64,000 bases of DNA from Blastochloris sulfoviridis. GTDB lineage: Bacteria; Pseudomonadota; Alphaproteobacteria; Rhizobiales; Xanthobacteraceae. The position numbers were made by a program, and so were the translations under genes. The notes beneath the pieces were generated by a model. That model was given only the letters and a program-made list of their open reading frames with translations. It had not been told where the DNA came from and ran no database searches. Of this stretch, positions 1-8,856 are shown one piece after another; within the stretch, counting starts at the first letter, position 1; each line of letters starts with the position of its first letter. The stretch spans positions 1-64,000 of the forward strand of contig NZ_VWPL01000005.1 of NCBI RefSeq assembly GCF_008630065.1, in the 5' to 3' direction.

Positions 1-67
1 CCTCGCGGCGGTGAACACGGCCTGGCGGCAGGCCGCGGCGTGATTGAGAGTCCTCAAGCCGCGCTGG

Positions 68-99
68 ATGGGCGACTGTTCGTAGGACAAGTCGCCCAT
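68..99. terminator. 10-bp perfect hairpin, possible terminator
   Basis: ATGGGCGACT at 68-77 is exactly mirrored by AGTCGCCCAT at 90-99 across a 12-nt loop. It lies 25 bases past the TGA of the partial gene entering from the left. There is no T tract on either side, so intrinsic termination is only a suggestion; it could instead be an mRNA-stabilising stem. Confidence 0.35.
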
Positions 100-505
100 C
101 GGTGATGCGTTCGTATCGGTGGCGTGGACGTGGGTGCTCACAAGGGACACACAATACCTCACGCGATCATCCGCGGACAGAATGGCCGCCGGCATGGAGT
201 CGACTTCGGTGATTCTCCCATCCGGGTCCAGGTCACGCCAGCGAGGAAACGGTCGAGATTTTTGTTGAAGCCGATTTTGAAACCCACGCCGAGGAGCGAC
301 GACGTTTTGCCATCATCAATATTCCGCGGCATCTTTTCAGCGAAGCGTCCGGTGTCGCGGCTCGGCGGACAATTCGACCGGCACGCTGAGCGTTTTCCAC
401 CCACCCCTCAGATTTGAAAGATGGTCCCGCCGCTTCATCCACGGTCAGCGGGGCTGGCGGCAAAGTATGGGGGGGCGGAAAGCTGATTTTCGAAAGGCGG
501 GACTG

Positions 506-627
506 ATACGGTTTCCGGTTGATCCCTTCGGGATACAGGACACAGTCTCGCCGAAAAATCCTTGAGTTGGAAGGGATTTTTTGGCGATCGGAATACGGTT
601 CACCGGCTTGTCAGCCGGAAACCGTAT
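506..627. repeat. Family A element, copy 1 (122 bp, 13-bp terminal inverted repeats)
   Basis: The element begins ATACGGTTTCCGG (506-518) and ends with the exact inverse CCGGAAACCGTAT (615-627). Inside the left end is TTGATCCCTTCGGGATAC, a small palindrome; the right end contains GATCGGAATACGG. Related full-length copies lie at 3776-3911 and 17937-18059 (opposite orientation), with shorter derivatives at 15219-15262, 21529-21570 and 23309-23357. It carries no open reading frame. The form is that of a MITE or a REP/BIME-like palindromic unit. Confidence 0.8.
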
Positions 628-668
628 GACCCGTTGACCTGTCCTTTGATCTTGTTAGCGTCGCCTCT

Positions 669-3557
669 ATGGCAAAGGAATCGCGCACCAAGTCCAGCGG
701 CGGGACGCGGCCCGGCAAGGCGGCGAAGCGGGCCGTGCCGAAGACGAGTGGACGGGCCCGTAAGGTGCTCGATCGGCCCGCCCTGCAGGGCTGGAACACC
801 ACCGACGACGAGGAGATCGCACTGCGCCGCTGGCGCGGCACCACCGAGATCGTCGCCATCGAGACGATTGAGGCGGACCATCCGGTTTTCGGAACCTTCA
901 AGACCCGCTCGGAAACCGGCGGCTCCTACGAGGTGGAGATCCGCGACCTCAAGGGCTTTTCCAATTCGTGCGGCTGCATCGATCACCGGGTGAACGGGCT
1001 CGGCACCTGCAAGCACGTCGAGGGCGTGCTGGCGGCCTTGCACAGGCGGGGCGCCAAGGCGTTCCGCGCGGCGGCCGCGGCCGGCCCGACGCGGGTGGAG
1101 ATCTTCCTCGATCGCCGCGGCACGCCGCGCCCAATGATCGCCTGGCCGGTCGCGGAGAGCGAACTGGAGGACGACCGTGAGCCGGTGCGCGGCTGGCTGG
1201 CGCCTTTCCTCGCCGCTGACGGCACGCTCGACCCGGCTCCCGATAATATCGCCACCCTCGTCGATGCGTGGTCTGTAGCGCCGGCCGACGTGCGGCTGCG
1301 GTTGCGCGTCTCGCGCCTCTTCGGACCGTGGCTCGCGCGGGAGCAGCGGACACGCTCGCGCATCGAGGAGCGCGCCGCCTTCCTGGCCGAGGTGACGCGC
1401 GGCGAGGCCGATTTCGAGGTGGTGAAGCTGCCGCTTCTGCCCTACCAGCGCGAGGGCATGCTGCATCTTGCCTTCGGCGAGCGCGCGCTGCTCGCCGACG
1501 AGATGGGGCTCGGCAAGACCGTGCAGGCGATCGCCGCCTGCGAGCTCCTGGCCCGCCGCAAGGGGATTTCGCGCGTCCTCATCGTCTGCCCAGCCTCGCT
1601 GAAGGCCGAGTGGGAGGAGCAGATCGCCCGCTTCACCGACCGGCCGGCGCATTCGGTGTTCGGGCCGCGGGCGGAGCGCCTTGCGCGATACCGCGATCCG
1701 GTCTTCTTCACCATCGTCAACTACGAGCAGGTGCTCGTCGACGCCGACGACATCAACGCCGTCCTGTCGCCCGATCTCGTGGTGCTGGACGAGGCGCAGC
1801 GGATCAAGAACTGGCAGACCAAGACGGCGCGGCGGGTGAAGTCGCTGCGTTCGCTTTATGTCTTCGTGCTGACCGGCACGCCGGTCGAGAACAGGATCGA
1901 CGAGCTCTACTCGATCGTCCAGTATCTCGATCCCGAGCTGGTTGGGCCGCTGTTCCGCTTCAATCGCGACTTCTATCAGCTCGACGAGCGCGGCCGGCCG
2001 GCTGACTACAAGAATCTCGATGATCTGCACCGGCGCGTCGCGCCGGTCATGCTGCGGCGGCGCAAGGCCGACGTCGAGCGCGAACTGCCCGGCCGCACCG
2101 TCACCAATTATTTCGTGCCGATGGTCGAGGAGCAGAAGGCGCGCTACGACGATTACAAGTCGCAGGCGGCGCGTCTCATCGCCATCGCGCAGCGCCGGCC
2201 GCTGTTGCCAAAGGAATTCGACCGCCTGCAGATGCTGCTCGCCTGCATGCGCATGGTGTGCGACACGCCGGCGATCCTCGACCCAAGCTGCCGGGTGAGC
2301 CCGAAGCTTGAAGAGCTGGAGCGGGTGTTCGGCGATCTGTTCGAGGAACCGGACCGCAAAGTGATCGTGTTCTCCGAATGGGAGCGCATGCTGGAGCTGG
2401 TGCGCGAGCTCGCCGCCGAGATGGGGATCGAGACCGCCTGGCACACCGGCTCGGTGCCGCAGCAGCGCCGCCGCGCCGAGATCACAAGGTTCAAGAACGA
2501 CCCCGCGTGCCGACTGTTTCTGTCGACCGACAGCGGCAGCGTCGGGCTCAATCTCCAGGTCGCCAGCGCGGTGATCAATGTCGATCTGCCATGGAACCCG
2601 GCTAGGCTGGAGCAGCGCATCGCCCGCGCCTGGCGCAAGAACCAGACCCGCGCGGTGACGGTCGTCAACCTCGTCTGCGAGGGCTCGATCGAGCACGGTA
2701 TCCTGCATCTGCTCGGCCAGAAGCAGGCCCTGGCCGACGGTGTGCTCGACGGCCAGGGCGACGTGTCGGCGCTCAAGATGCCCTCCGGCCGCGGCGCCAT
2801 GGTCGAGCGCATGCAGGCGATGATGGAGGCTGCCGAAAAGGCTGCGCCGCGCATCGTGTCGCCGGACGAAGCGGTCGCGGAGGACTTGAAATGCCGCCAC
2901 GGTGAGGCGGCGCTGCTGATCGAGGCGCGGCAGGGCGGCGACGGCCGGGTGCGCGTGCTGGCGGTGCTCGACCTTAACGGCGAGGCGCTCGCGGCCGAGC
3001 AAAAGCGCCTCGCCACCGGCGACGGCACCGCGCCGAAGGTCGAGTTGGTCGACCGCGCGACCTGGACCGCCATGCAGCGGCTGCAGGCGAGCGGCGTGCT
3101 GCAGCTGGTGGAAGGCCCGGTGCGGGTGCTGCACCGGGCGCCATCCTTCGTCGAGACTGATGTGTCGGTCGAGCGCAAAGCCGCCGAGGCGGCAACCCTG
3201 CACGGCAAGGCGGAGCGAGCGGTGCGCATGGCCCGCGTGCTGGCGCAGGGCGGCTTCCCGGAGGAGGCGCCAGCATTGCTCGCCAAGGCGATCGGCGATG
3301 CGGCGGCGGCCCGGCTGGTGGCGCTCGGCGAGTTGCTGCTCGGTGCCGCTACCGCGTCGCCGGCCCAGATCGCATCGCTGGTCGAGCGCGGCACGATCCC
3401 GCCGAACACCACGGCCACGCTCGCCGCGCTGTGGCCCGGCACGGACTTGGTCTCGGGCGCCGAGGTCGCGCGCCTTCTCGACGCCACCGAGGCGATCGTC
3501 GCCGCCTGCCGCGAGCCCCTGGCCACCTTGCCGACGCCAATCCTAAAAATTATATAG
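669..3557 (+). CDS. SNF2-family DEAD-like helicase with SWIM zinc finger
   Basis: This 962-residue protein is a SWI2/SNF2 superfamily-2 ATPase, a double-stranded DNA translocase. A basic, low-complexity N-terminus precedes a SWIM-type zinc finger near residues 85-125 (NSCGC, then CKH). The Walker A motif DEMGLGKT is near residue 277, the Walker B box LDEAQ near 373, and the helicase C-lobe includes VGLNLQ and the arginine finger QRIARAWRKNQ near 648. The SWIM plus SNF2 order is typical of bacterial RapA-like proteins of unknown cellular role. No nuclease, methylase or restriction partner is adjacent. The start at 669 has only a weak ribosome binding site. The last codons (LKII) and the following bases are abruptly AT-rich, so the natural C-terminus may have been altered. 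Confidence 0.9.
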   Translation: MAKESRTKSSGGTRPGKAAKRAVPKTSGRARKVLDRPALQGWNTTDDEEIALRRWRGTTEIVAIETIEADHPVFGTFKTRSETGGSYEVEIRDLKGFSNSCGCIDHRVNGLGTCKHVEGVLAALHRRGAKAFRAAAAAGPTRVEIFLDRRGTPRPMIAWPVAESELEDDREPVRGWLAPFLAADGTLDPAPDNIATLVDAWSVAPADVRLRLRVSRLFGPWLAREQRTRSRIEERAAFLAEVTRGEADFEVVKLPLLPYQREGMLHLAFGERALLADEMGLGKTVQAIAACELLARRKGISRVLIVCPASLKAEWEEQIARFTDRPAHSVFGPRAERLARYRDPVFFTIVNYEQVLVDADDINAVLSPDLVVLDEAQRIKNWQTKTARRVKSLRSLYVFVLTGTPVENRIDELYSIVQYLDPELVGPLFRFNRDFYQLDERGRPADYKNLDDLHRRVAPVMLRRRKADVERELPGRTVTNYFVPMVEEQKARYDDYKSQAARLIAIAQRRPLLPKEFDRLQMLLACMRMVCDTPAILDPSCRVSPKLEELERVFGDLFEEPDRKVIVFSEWERMLELVRELAAEMGIETAWHTGSVPQQRRRAEITRFKNDPACRLFLSTDSGSVGLNLQVASAVINVDLPWNPARLEQRIARAWRKNQTRAVTVVNLVCEGSIEHGILHLLGQKQALADGVLDGQGDVSALKMPSGRGAMVERMQAMMEAAEKAAPRIVSPDEAVAEDLKCRHGEAALLIEARQGGDGRVRVLAVLDLNGEALAAEQKRLATGDGTAPKVELVDRATWTAMQRLQASGVLQLVEGPVRVLHRAPSFVETDVSVERKAAEAATLHGKAERAVRMARVLAQGGFPEEAPALLAKAIGDAAAARLVALGELLLGAATASPAQIASLVERGTIPPNTTATLAALWPGTDLVSGAEVARLLDATEAIVAACREPLATLPTPILKII

Positions 3558-3775
3558 GAATTTCAATTACATAAGAGTTCGCAGTTTTGTTCTGAATGGC
3601 GCGCCATTCTCATCAGCAAAACAAGCGCTTAGGCGAACGGCACCGGCAGGCACCCGGCGGCTCGGACCGCAATCGGCCCGACGCGCTCGGCCGCTGCAAT
3701 CCCGCGTCGACACCCCTCGGCGGCGCGGGATGCGCCACCTGCGGCCGTGGTGGGGGCGGAGCCACGCGACCGATG

Positions 3776-3911
3776 ATACGGTTTCAGGTTGATCCCTTCG
3801 GGATACCGGAAACGGTCTCGCCGAAATCCCCAGTCCTCCAAGAAACTCTCGATAACGGGATTTTCGGCAATCGGAATACGGCTCGAGGGCTTGATCAGCC
3901 GGAAACCGTAT
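3776..3911. repeat. Family A element, copy 2 (136 bp)
   Basis: It begins ATACGGTTTCAGG (3776-3788) and ends CCGGAAACCGTAT (3899-3911), which pair at 12 of 13 positions. The left end carries the same TTGATCCCTTCGGGATAC core as copy 1, in the same orientation, and the right end again has ATCGGAATACGG. The middle (about 3825-3870) differs in sequence and length from copy 1. The rest of the gap 3558-4034 shows no recognisable gene; it opens with an AT-rich stretch at 3541-3600 that includes a TCCTA/TAGGA inverted repeat over the SNF2 stop codon. Confidence 0.8.
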
Positions 3912-4034
3912 GACGCGGCCGGCGGCGCATCGCAAGTCGTTCGGCCTCATGTCATCCGCCCGGCCTCTGCCCCGCGGCGGGTCCGTCACTGGATGGCGTC
4001 TTCGCGGCGCACATGGCTGGACAGCGGCGTGCAT

Positions 4035-4075
4035 GGTATGCGAATGCGAATGCGAATGCGATCTATTCGCATACC
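4035..4075 (+). promoter_or_regulatory. GCGAAT hexamer array with inverted end, candidate iron operator
   Basis: GGTATGCGAAT (4035-4045) is mirrored exactly by ATTCGCATACC (4065-4075). Between them the hexamer TGCGAA repeats head-to-tail, then TGCGATCTATTCGCA forms a TGCGA-N5-TCGCA dyad at 4057-4071. Several direct hexamers followed by an inverted one is the architecture of an extended Fur-type box. The array sits 43-83 bases before the AraC start at 4118, a promoter position. The same dyad recurs at 5185-5199. The binding protein (a Fur-family repressor or the AraC protein itself) is inferred. Confidence 0.6.
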
Positions 4076-4117
4076 CTTTGTTTTTACCTCCATCGTCCGC
4101 GTGCAGGGTGGCAGCCG

Positions 4118-5119
4118 ATGAATCGCCGGAACAATGTAGCATGGGGCCGGGCGGTGCCGCCGGCCGACGCCGACCGGACCCTCTCGGTGGCAGACATGAT
4201 CGGCTCCTGCCCCAACATCGAGAAGATGTGGGCCGGCGTGGATGAGATCGCCATCGACGAGCACACGGCGTTCGCCTACGGCCAGTTCTGGTTCAACGCC
4301 GTCCGCCCGTCCGTCTTCACCAGCGGGTGCCGCTTTCGTTATCTCCACGACATCCCGGTCTCCGGCGTCTACCAAGCCAGCATCTTCGTCGGCATGCTGA
4401 CCGCGGGCTGCCATGCTGCCGATGTCGAGGGCCGTTCGATCACCACCGACCGCATCGGCGTGCCGACCCTGATCGCGCTCGGCGAGCCGATGCGGTTCAG
4501 GACGCACTTCCGCGCCGGCCAGACCTGCGACATGAGCGGGTTTTTCGTCGAGGCTGAGGGCCTTGCGCCCCTGCTCGACGACCTGCAACTGGCGCCCCTG
4601 CGCGGCTGCCGGTGCGGCCTGCAATTCCGGCAGTTCGAGCGCGCCGAACGCCTGCGCGCCGCCCTGCTCGACCTTGCCGCCAACCCATATGCCGGCGCGC
4701 TCGCCCGGCTCTACGCGGAAGCGCGCATCCTCGCCGCCATTTTCGAAATCGCGATCGATCTCGATGGCGCAGCAACGGCCTGCCCCACCCTCTCCCGGCT
4801 GCGCCGCGAGCAGGCCGAACGGGTCCAGGCGATGCTGGAGAGCGCCCTCGCCGATCCACCGACCATCGGCCAGATCGCCCGCGAGATCGGCGTCAACGAG
4901 ACGACGCTGCGCCGCAGCTTCAAGCAGGCGTTCGGCGTCACCATCATCGACTATCTGCGCGACCGCCGCCTCGACGTCGCGCGTGTCCTGCTGCGCGAGA
5001 ACCGCCTGACCGTGGCGCAGATCGCCTACCGCGTCGGCTTCGCGAGCCCGGGGAACTTCGCCACCGCCTACCGCCGCCGCTTCGGCCACCCACCCCGCTC
5101 GGAGCTGCGGGCGTCGTGA
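4118..5119 (+). CDS. AraC-family regulator of metallophore uptake (PchR/YbtA type)
   Basis: This 333-residue transcription activator has two helix-turn-helix units in its last 95 residues (IGQIAREIGVNETTLRRSF and VAQIAYRVGFASPGNFATAY). That C-terminal signature is typical of the PchR/YbtA/AlcR group, which switches on siderophore receptor genes when the metallophore is bound. The ATG at 4118 is preferred because AGGGTGG lies about seven bases upstream; an earlier in-frame ATG at 4013 would put the hexamer operator inside the coding region. It is the first gene of the iron-uptake locus, 96 bases before the ABC genes, and probably controls them. Confidence 0.88.
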   Translation: MNRRNNVAWGRAVPPADADRTLSVADMIGSCPNIEKMWAGVDEIAIDEHTAFAYGQFWFNAVRPSVFTSGCRFRYLHDIPVSGVYQASIFVGMLTAGCHAADVEGRSITTDRIGVPTLIALGEPMRFRTHFRAGQTCDMSGFFVEAEGLAPLLDDLQLAPLRGCRCGLQFRQFERAERLRAALLDLAANPYAGALARLYAEARILAAIFEIAIDLDGAATACPTLSRLRREQAERVQAMLESALADPPTIGQIAREIGVNETTLRRSFKQAFGVTIIDYLRDRRLDVARVLLRENRLTVAQIAYRVGFASPGNFATAYRRRFGHPPRSELRAS

Positions 5120-5184
5120 GCCGGCCCATGCGGCGTGCAGGGTGTCGTTTGCGCAAAGATCTTATTCCGGCGCACAAAACTGAC

Positions 5185-5199
5185 TGCGATTTGCTCGCA
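5185..5199 (+). promoter_or_regulatory. TGCGA-N5-TCGCA dyad, second copy of the iron-locus operator
   Basis: TGCGATTTGCTCGCA matches TGCGATCTATTCGCA of the AraC promoter (4057-4071) at 12 of 15 positions, with the same inverted half sites and spacing. It lies 17 to 64 bases upstream of the candidate starts of the first ABC gene. A shared site before regulator and structural genes points to common control. Confidence 0.5.
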
Positions 5200-5215
5200 A
5201 CAGCGCTGGCCTTAG

Positions 5216-7120
5216 ATGTCGGCTTCACTCATAAAGAGAGTGCAGGCCGTGTCGAGCTACATTGGAATAAATAAAGACGACGGATTCGTCGGCAGAAAAA
5301 CAGAGACTGGCGACGCCAATACTGATTCATGCGCCGGATTTGACCCCGGAAATCGGGAAGGCGCTCCCCTCTCCGTTCCGGCGGTCGCCCGCAGGATTCT
5401 GACTCTGATGACGAGCGGGCGCCGGTTGCTTGCCGGATCGGCTGTCGCCGGCACCCTGGCCGCGCTGCTCGCGCTGTCGCCCTACCTCGCTGCGGCGCTG
5501 GCCTTCGTCGAGCTGACCTCGCCGAACCCGAATAGCGACCGCCTCCTCGTCATCGGCCTTGCCGGCGTCGCCGGCCTCATCGGCCGCCATGTGTTCTTCG
5601 GGCTGTCGACGGCGCTGTCCCATCTCATCGCCTTCCGCGTCCAGAAGGATCTGCGGCTTCGCCTCGCCGCCAAGCTGTCGCGGGTGCCGCTCGGCTGGTT
5701 CGACGACACCGCCAAGGGCCGCGTCCGCTCCATCCTGCTCGACGACGTCGAGGCCACCGAGGACGGCATCGCCCATCTGATCCCGGAGACCAGCGCCGCG
5801 TTGCTGGCGCCGCTGCTGGTGCTGGTCGCCCTCGTGGTGGTCGATTGGCGGCTGACGGTCTTGACGCTGGTGCCGATGGTGGTCGGCATGTGGCTGCTCG
5901 GCCGCCTGCTGAAATCCGGCGAAGGGCCGACCCGCGACTATATCGAGATCCAGGCCAGGCTCGCCGAGACCACCGCCGAGATCGCCGACGGCCTGCCGAC
6001 CGTGCGCCTGTTCGATCAGGCCGAGCAGGCGACGCAGCGCGCCTTCGACATGTTCGCGCTGATGACGCGCTTCTCCAACGACTGGATGCGCGACGCCGTG
6101 GTGCCCGGCGGCCTCGCGCAGATCCTGCTGTCGAGCCATCTGCTGGTGGTGGCACCCGCCGGGCTGCTGATGGCGGCGGCCGGCGAGGTCAGCACCGCGA
6201 CGCTGGCGGTGTTCCTCGCGCTTGCGCTCGGCCTTGGCGACATCTTCGGCGCCATCCAGGGCATCAGCCACCGGGTGATGCGGCAGGTGCAGCACCTCGA
6301 CAACATCGAGTCCATCCTCTCCCTGCCCGAGATGCCGGAGAGCGCGACCAAGGGCACCATCGGCCCGGCGGCGGTTGAACTCGATCAGGTCGGCTTCGCC
6401 TATGGCAAGCGGGCGGTCATCGATGGCGTTTCGGTCCGGGTCGAGCCGGGCCGCAGCCTCGCGCTGGTCGGGCCGAGCGGATCGGGCAAATCGACGCTGG
6501 TGCGCCTCGTCGCCCGCTTCCTCGACGTGCGCAGCGGCGCGGTTCGTATCGGTGGCGTCGATATCCGCGACATGAGCGCGGAGGATCTCCACGCCCGCCT
6601 CGCCGTGGTGTTCCAGGACGTGTTCCTGTTCGCCGGCACCATCGCCGACAACATCCGGCTCGGCCGCGCCGATGCCAGCGATGCCGACATCATTGCCGCC
6701 GCCAAGGCCGCCCGCGCCCACGACTTCATCAGCGCCCTGCCGAATGGCTACGACACGCTGGTCGGCGAGCGCGGCCACGGCCTGTCCGGCGGCGAGCGCC
6801 AGCGCATCTCGATCGCCCGCGCCATTCTCAAGGACGCATCGATCCTGATCCTCGACGAGGCCACCGCCTTCGCCGACCCCGAGAACGAGGCGGAGATCCA
6901 GACCGCGATCGCCGAACTCGCCCACGGGCGAACCATGATCGTCATCGCCCACCGCCTGCACACCATCACCCATGTCGACGAGATCCTGGTGCTCGACCAG
7001 GGGCGGATCGCCGAGCGCGGCCGGCACGACGATCTCGTCGCGGCCGGCGGGCTCTACGCCCGCATGTGGGCGGCCCATCAGGCGGTGCGCAGCTATCGCC
7101 ACGCCAGCCGGGGGAACTGA
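5216..7120 (+). CDS. ABC permease-ATPase fusion, YbtP-like half-transporter
   Basis: This protein joins an ABC type-1 membrane domain (about residues 70-350) to a nucleotide-binding domain with Walker A GPSGSGKST near residue 420, signature LSGGERQR near 523 and Walker B ILILDEATA near 545. The exporter-like fold paired with a second fused half-transporter and an outer-membrane receptor matches YbtP/YbtQ and IrtA/IrtB, which import metal-siderophore complexes without a binding protein. The start is uncertain. The ATG at 5216 lacks a good ribosome binding site, whereas GTG at 5249 follows AAAGAGAG at proper spacing; the first 60 or so residues are not membrane-like. It is followed after two bases by the second ABC gene. 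Confidence 0.87.
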   Translation: MSASLIKRVQAVSSYIGINKDDGFVGRKTETGDANTDSCAGFDPGNREGAPLSVPAVARRILTLMTSGRRLLAGSAVAGTLAALLALSPYLAAALAFVELTSPNPNSDRLLVIGLAGVAGLIGRHVFFGLSTALSHLIAFRVQKDLRLRLAAKLSRVPLGWFDDTAKGRVRSILLDDVEATEDGIAHLIPETSAALLAPLLVLVALVVVDWRLTVLTLVPMVVGMWLLGRLLKSGEGPTRDYIEIQARLAETTAEIADGLPTVRLFDQAEQATQRAFDMFALMTRFSNDWMRDAVVPGGLAQILLSSHLLVVAPAGLLMAAAGEVSTATLAVFLALALGLGDIFGAIQGISHRVMRQVQHLDNIESILSLPEMPESATKGTIGPAAVELDQVGFAYGKRAVIDGVSVRVEPGRSLALVGPSGSGKSTLVRLVARFLDVRSGAVRIGGVDIRDMSAEDLHARLAVVFQDVFLFAGTIADNIRLGRADASDADIIAAAKAARAHDFISALPNGYDTLVGERGHGLSGGERQRISIARAILKDASILILDEATAFADPENEAEIQTAIAELAHGRTMIVIAHRLHTITHVDEILVLDQGRIAERGRHDDLVAAGGLYARMWAAHQAVRSYRHASRGN

Positions 7121-7122
7121 CC

Positions 7123-8856
7123 ATGAAACTATTGTCGTTCATCTGGGCGCACCTTGGCGCGGCGCGCGGCAAGTTCGTCCTCAGCCTTGTCGCGACACTG
7201 GTGGAGGGGCTGGCCGCGGCGGTGCCGGCGGCTGCGGTCGGGCTCGGCCTCGTCCGTCTCGCCGCGGGCGACGCCACCCCGTCCGACCTCCTGCCCTATG
7301 CTGGCGCGGTCGTCGCCGCCTTCGTGGTGCGCACGCTGGCGTTGCGGGTGGCGTGGAGCGCCGGCTTCCAGGCCGGCAATACCGCCACCGAAACCGTGCG
7401 CCGCCGGCTGATCCAGCACATGCGCGCCGTTCCGCTCGGCGTGCTGGTGCGCTGGAGGCCGGCCCGCCTTGCCACCTTGGTCGGCGAGGACGGGCGCTGG
7501 ATCAACGAGTGCTCGACCTTCACGCTGCACCGGATCCTGGCCGGCGCGGTGGCCGGCCTCGTGTTGTTCGCCCTGGCGGCGCTGTTCTCGCCGCTGGTGG
7601 TCGCGGTGATGATCGGCACCCTCCTCGTTGCGCTCGTGGTGCATCAGCCGATCGTCCGCGTCGTCGCGCGCGTGCTGGCGACGCGCTCGCGCTTCATCAC
7701 CGACCTCAACCACCGCATTGGCGAATATGGCGAGGGCATCGCGGTGTTCCGCATGTTCCTGCGCAAGGGCGAGGCGCTGGCGCAGTTCCAGGACGTCGTC
7801 GAGGGTGCCTACCAGCTGATGCGCCGCAACACGCCGCGCTTGGTGGCGATGCAGGAAGCCAACGCCCTCCTGCTGTCGCTCGGCGTTCCACTCGCTTTGG
7901 TCGCGGTCGCCCTGAGCGGTGGCGGCGCGGGCTCGCCGCCCGAGGCCATGGTGGCGCTGTTTCTCGCCATCGCCGCCCAGACCGCCTGGACCAGCGCAGT
8001 GATCAAGCAGGCCTTGATCTTCCGCCTCGGCGAACAGGCCCGCTGCGGCATGGAGGCGTTCTTCGCCGAACCGGTTCTGACCGGCAGCCGACGCGACTTC
8101 GCCGACACCCTCGACGTTCGCGCCAACCAGGTGTCGTTCGCCTACGGCAAGGACGGGCGGACCGCAGTCGAGCATGTCACCTTCACCGCCCTGCGCGGCA
8201 CCGTCACCGCCATCGTCGGGCCGAGCGGCGCTGGAAAATCAACCGTGCTTGCGCTGCTGGCGCGCTTCTACGATCCGGCCGGCGGCTCGATCAGGATCGG
8301 CGGCCTCGACATTGCCGAAGCCGACCCAGCCCGGCTGCAGGCGCTGATCTCGGTGGTGGACCAGAACGTCCATTTGTTCCGCGACACGCTGCGCACCAAC
8401 ATCCTGCTCGGCGATCCCGGCGCCGACGACGCCCGGCTCAAGGCGGTGGTAACGGCGGCCCGCCTCGACGAGCTGGTGGCGGCGCTGCCGCACGGCCTCG
8501 ACACCCGCCTTGGCGACGGCGGCCGCACCCTGTCGGGCGGCGAGCGCCAGCGCGTCGCCGTCGCCCGCGCCTTGCTGAAGAACGCGCCGATCGTCGTGCT
8601 CGACGAGGCGACCTCGGCGATGGACCCGTTGTCCGAGAAGGCGATCCAGGATGCCGTCGCCGCGCTCGAAAGCGGCCGCACGGTGATCGTGGTAGCGCAC
8701 CGCCTCCACACCATCGCCGGTGCCGACCAGATCCTGGCGATGGACCGCGGCCGCATCATCGAGCGCGGCTGCCACGACGAACTGCTGGCACGTGGCGGCC
8801 TCTATGCCGGCCTGTGGGCGGCGCAGCAGCGCGCCAGCGGCTGGAGGCTGCGATGA
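7123..8856 (+). CDS. ABC permease-ATPase fusion, YbtQ-like half-transporter
   Basis: A 577-residue half-transporter with an N-terminal ABC membrane domain (roughly residues 15-300) and a C-terminal ATPase: Walker A GPSGAGKST near residue 366, signature LSGGERQR near 468, Walker B IVVLDEATS near 490. It should pair with the product of the preceding gene to form a heterodimer. The ATG at 7123 follows GGGGAA and begins two bases after the previous stop, indicating coupled translation. The pair has no periplasmic binding protein or separate permease, again like YbtPQ. The direction of transport cannot be read from sequence; import of a metallophore complex is inferred from the receptor and TonB genes downstream. 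Confidence 0.88.
   Translation: MKLLSFIWAHLGAARGKFVLSLVATLVEGLAAAVPAAAVGLGLVRLAAGDATPSDLLPYAGAVVAAFVVRTLALRVAWSAGFQAGNTATETVRRRLIQHMRAVPLGVLVRWRPARLATLVGEDGRWINECSTFTLHRILAGAVAGLVLFALAALFSPLVVAVMIGTLLVALVVHQPIVRVVARVLATRSRFITDLNHRIGEYGEGIAVFRMFLRKGEALAQFQDVVEGAYQLMRRNTPRLVAMQEANALLLSLGVPLALVAVALSGGGAGSPPEAMVALFLAIAAQTAWTSAVIKQALIFRLGEQARCGMEAFFAEPVLTGSRRDFADTLDVRANQVSFAYGKDGRTAVEHVTFTALRGTVTAIVGPSGAGKSTVLALLARFYDPAGGSIRIGGLDIAEADPARLQALISVVDQNVHLFRDTLRTNILLGDPGADDARLKAVVTAARLDELVAALPHGLDTRLGDGGRTLSGGERQRVAVARALLKNAPIVVLDEATSAMDPLSEKAIQDAVAALESGRTVIVVAHRLHTIAGADQILAMDRGRIIERGCHDELLARGGLYAGLWAAQQRASGWRLR

Larger units (their letters stand above)
1..668. other. Mostly non-coding stretch upstream of the SNF2 gene
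   Basis: The first 43 bases read as the last 13 codons of a gene entering from the left on the plus strand, ending LAAVNTAWRQAAA and TGA at 41-43. This is too short to name. A strong hairpin follows at 68-99. Between about 120 and 480 short open frames exist on both strands, but none resembles a known protein or has a convincing ribosome binding site. A palindromic mobile-like repeat fills 506-627. Confidence 0.5.

Noticed and set aside
1-43. Partial C-terminal coding end at the left edge
   Set aside because: Thirteen codons are too few to call a gene; mentioned only in the gap description.
600-3203. 867-codon minus-strand frame opposite the helicase
   Set aside because: It is the antisense shadow of the SNF2 gene, a common artefact of high-GC codon usage, with no recognisable domain.
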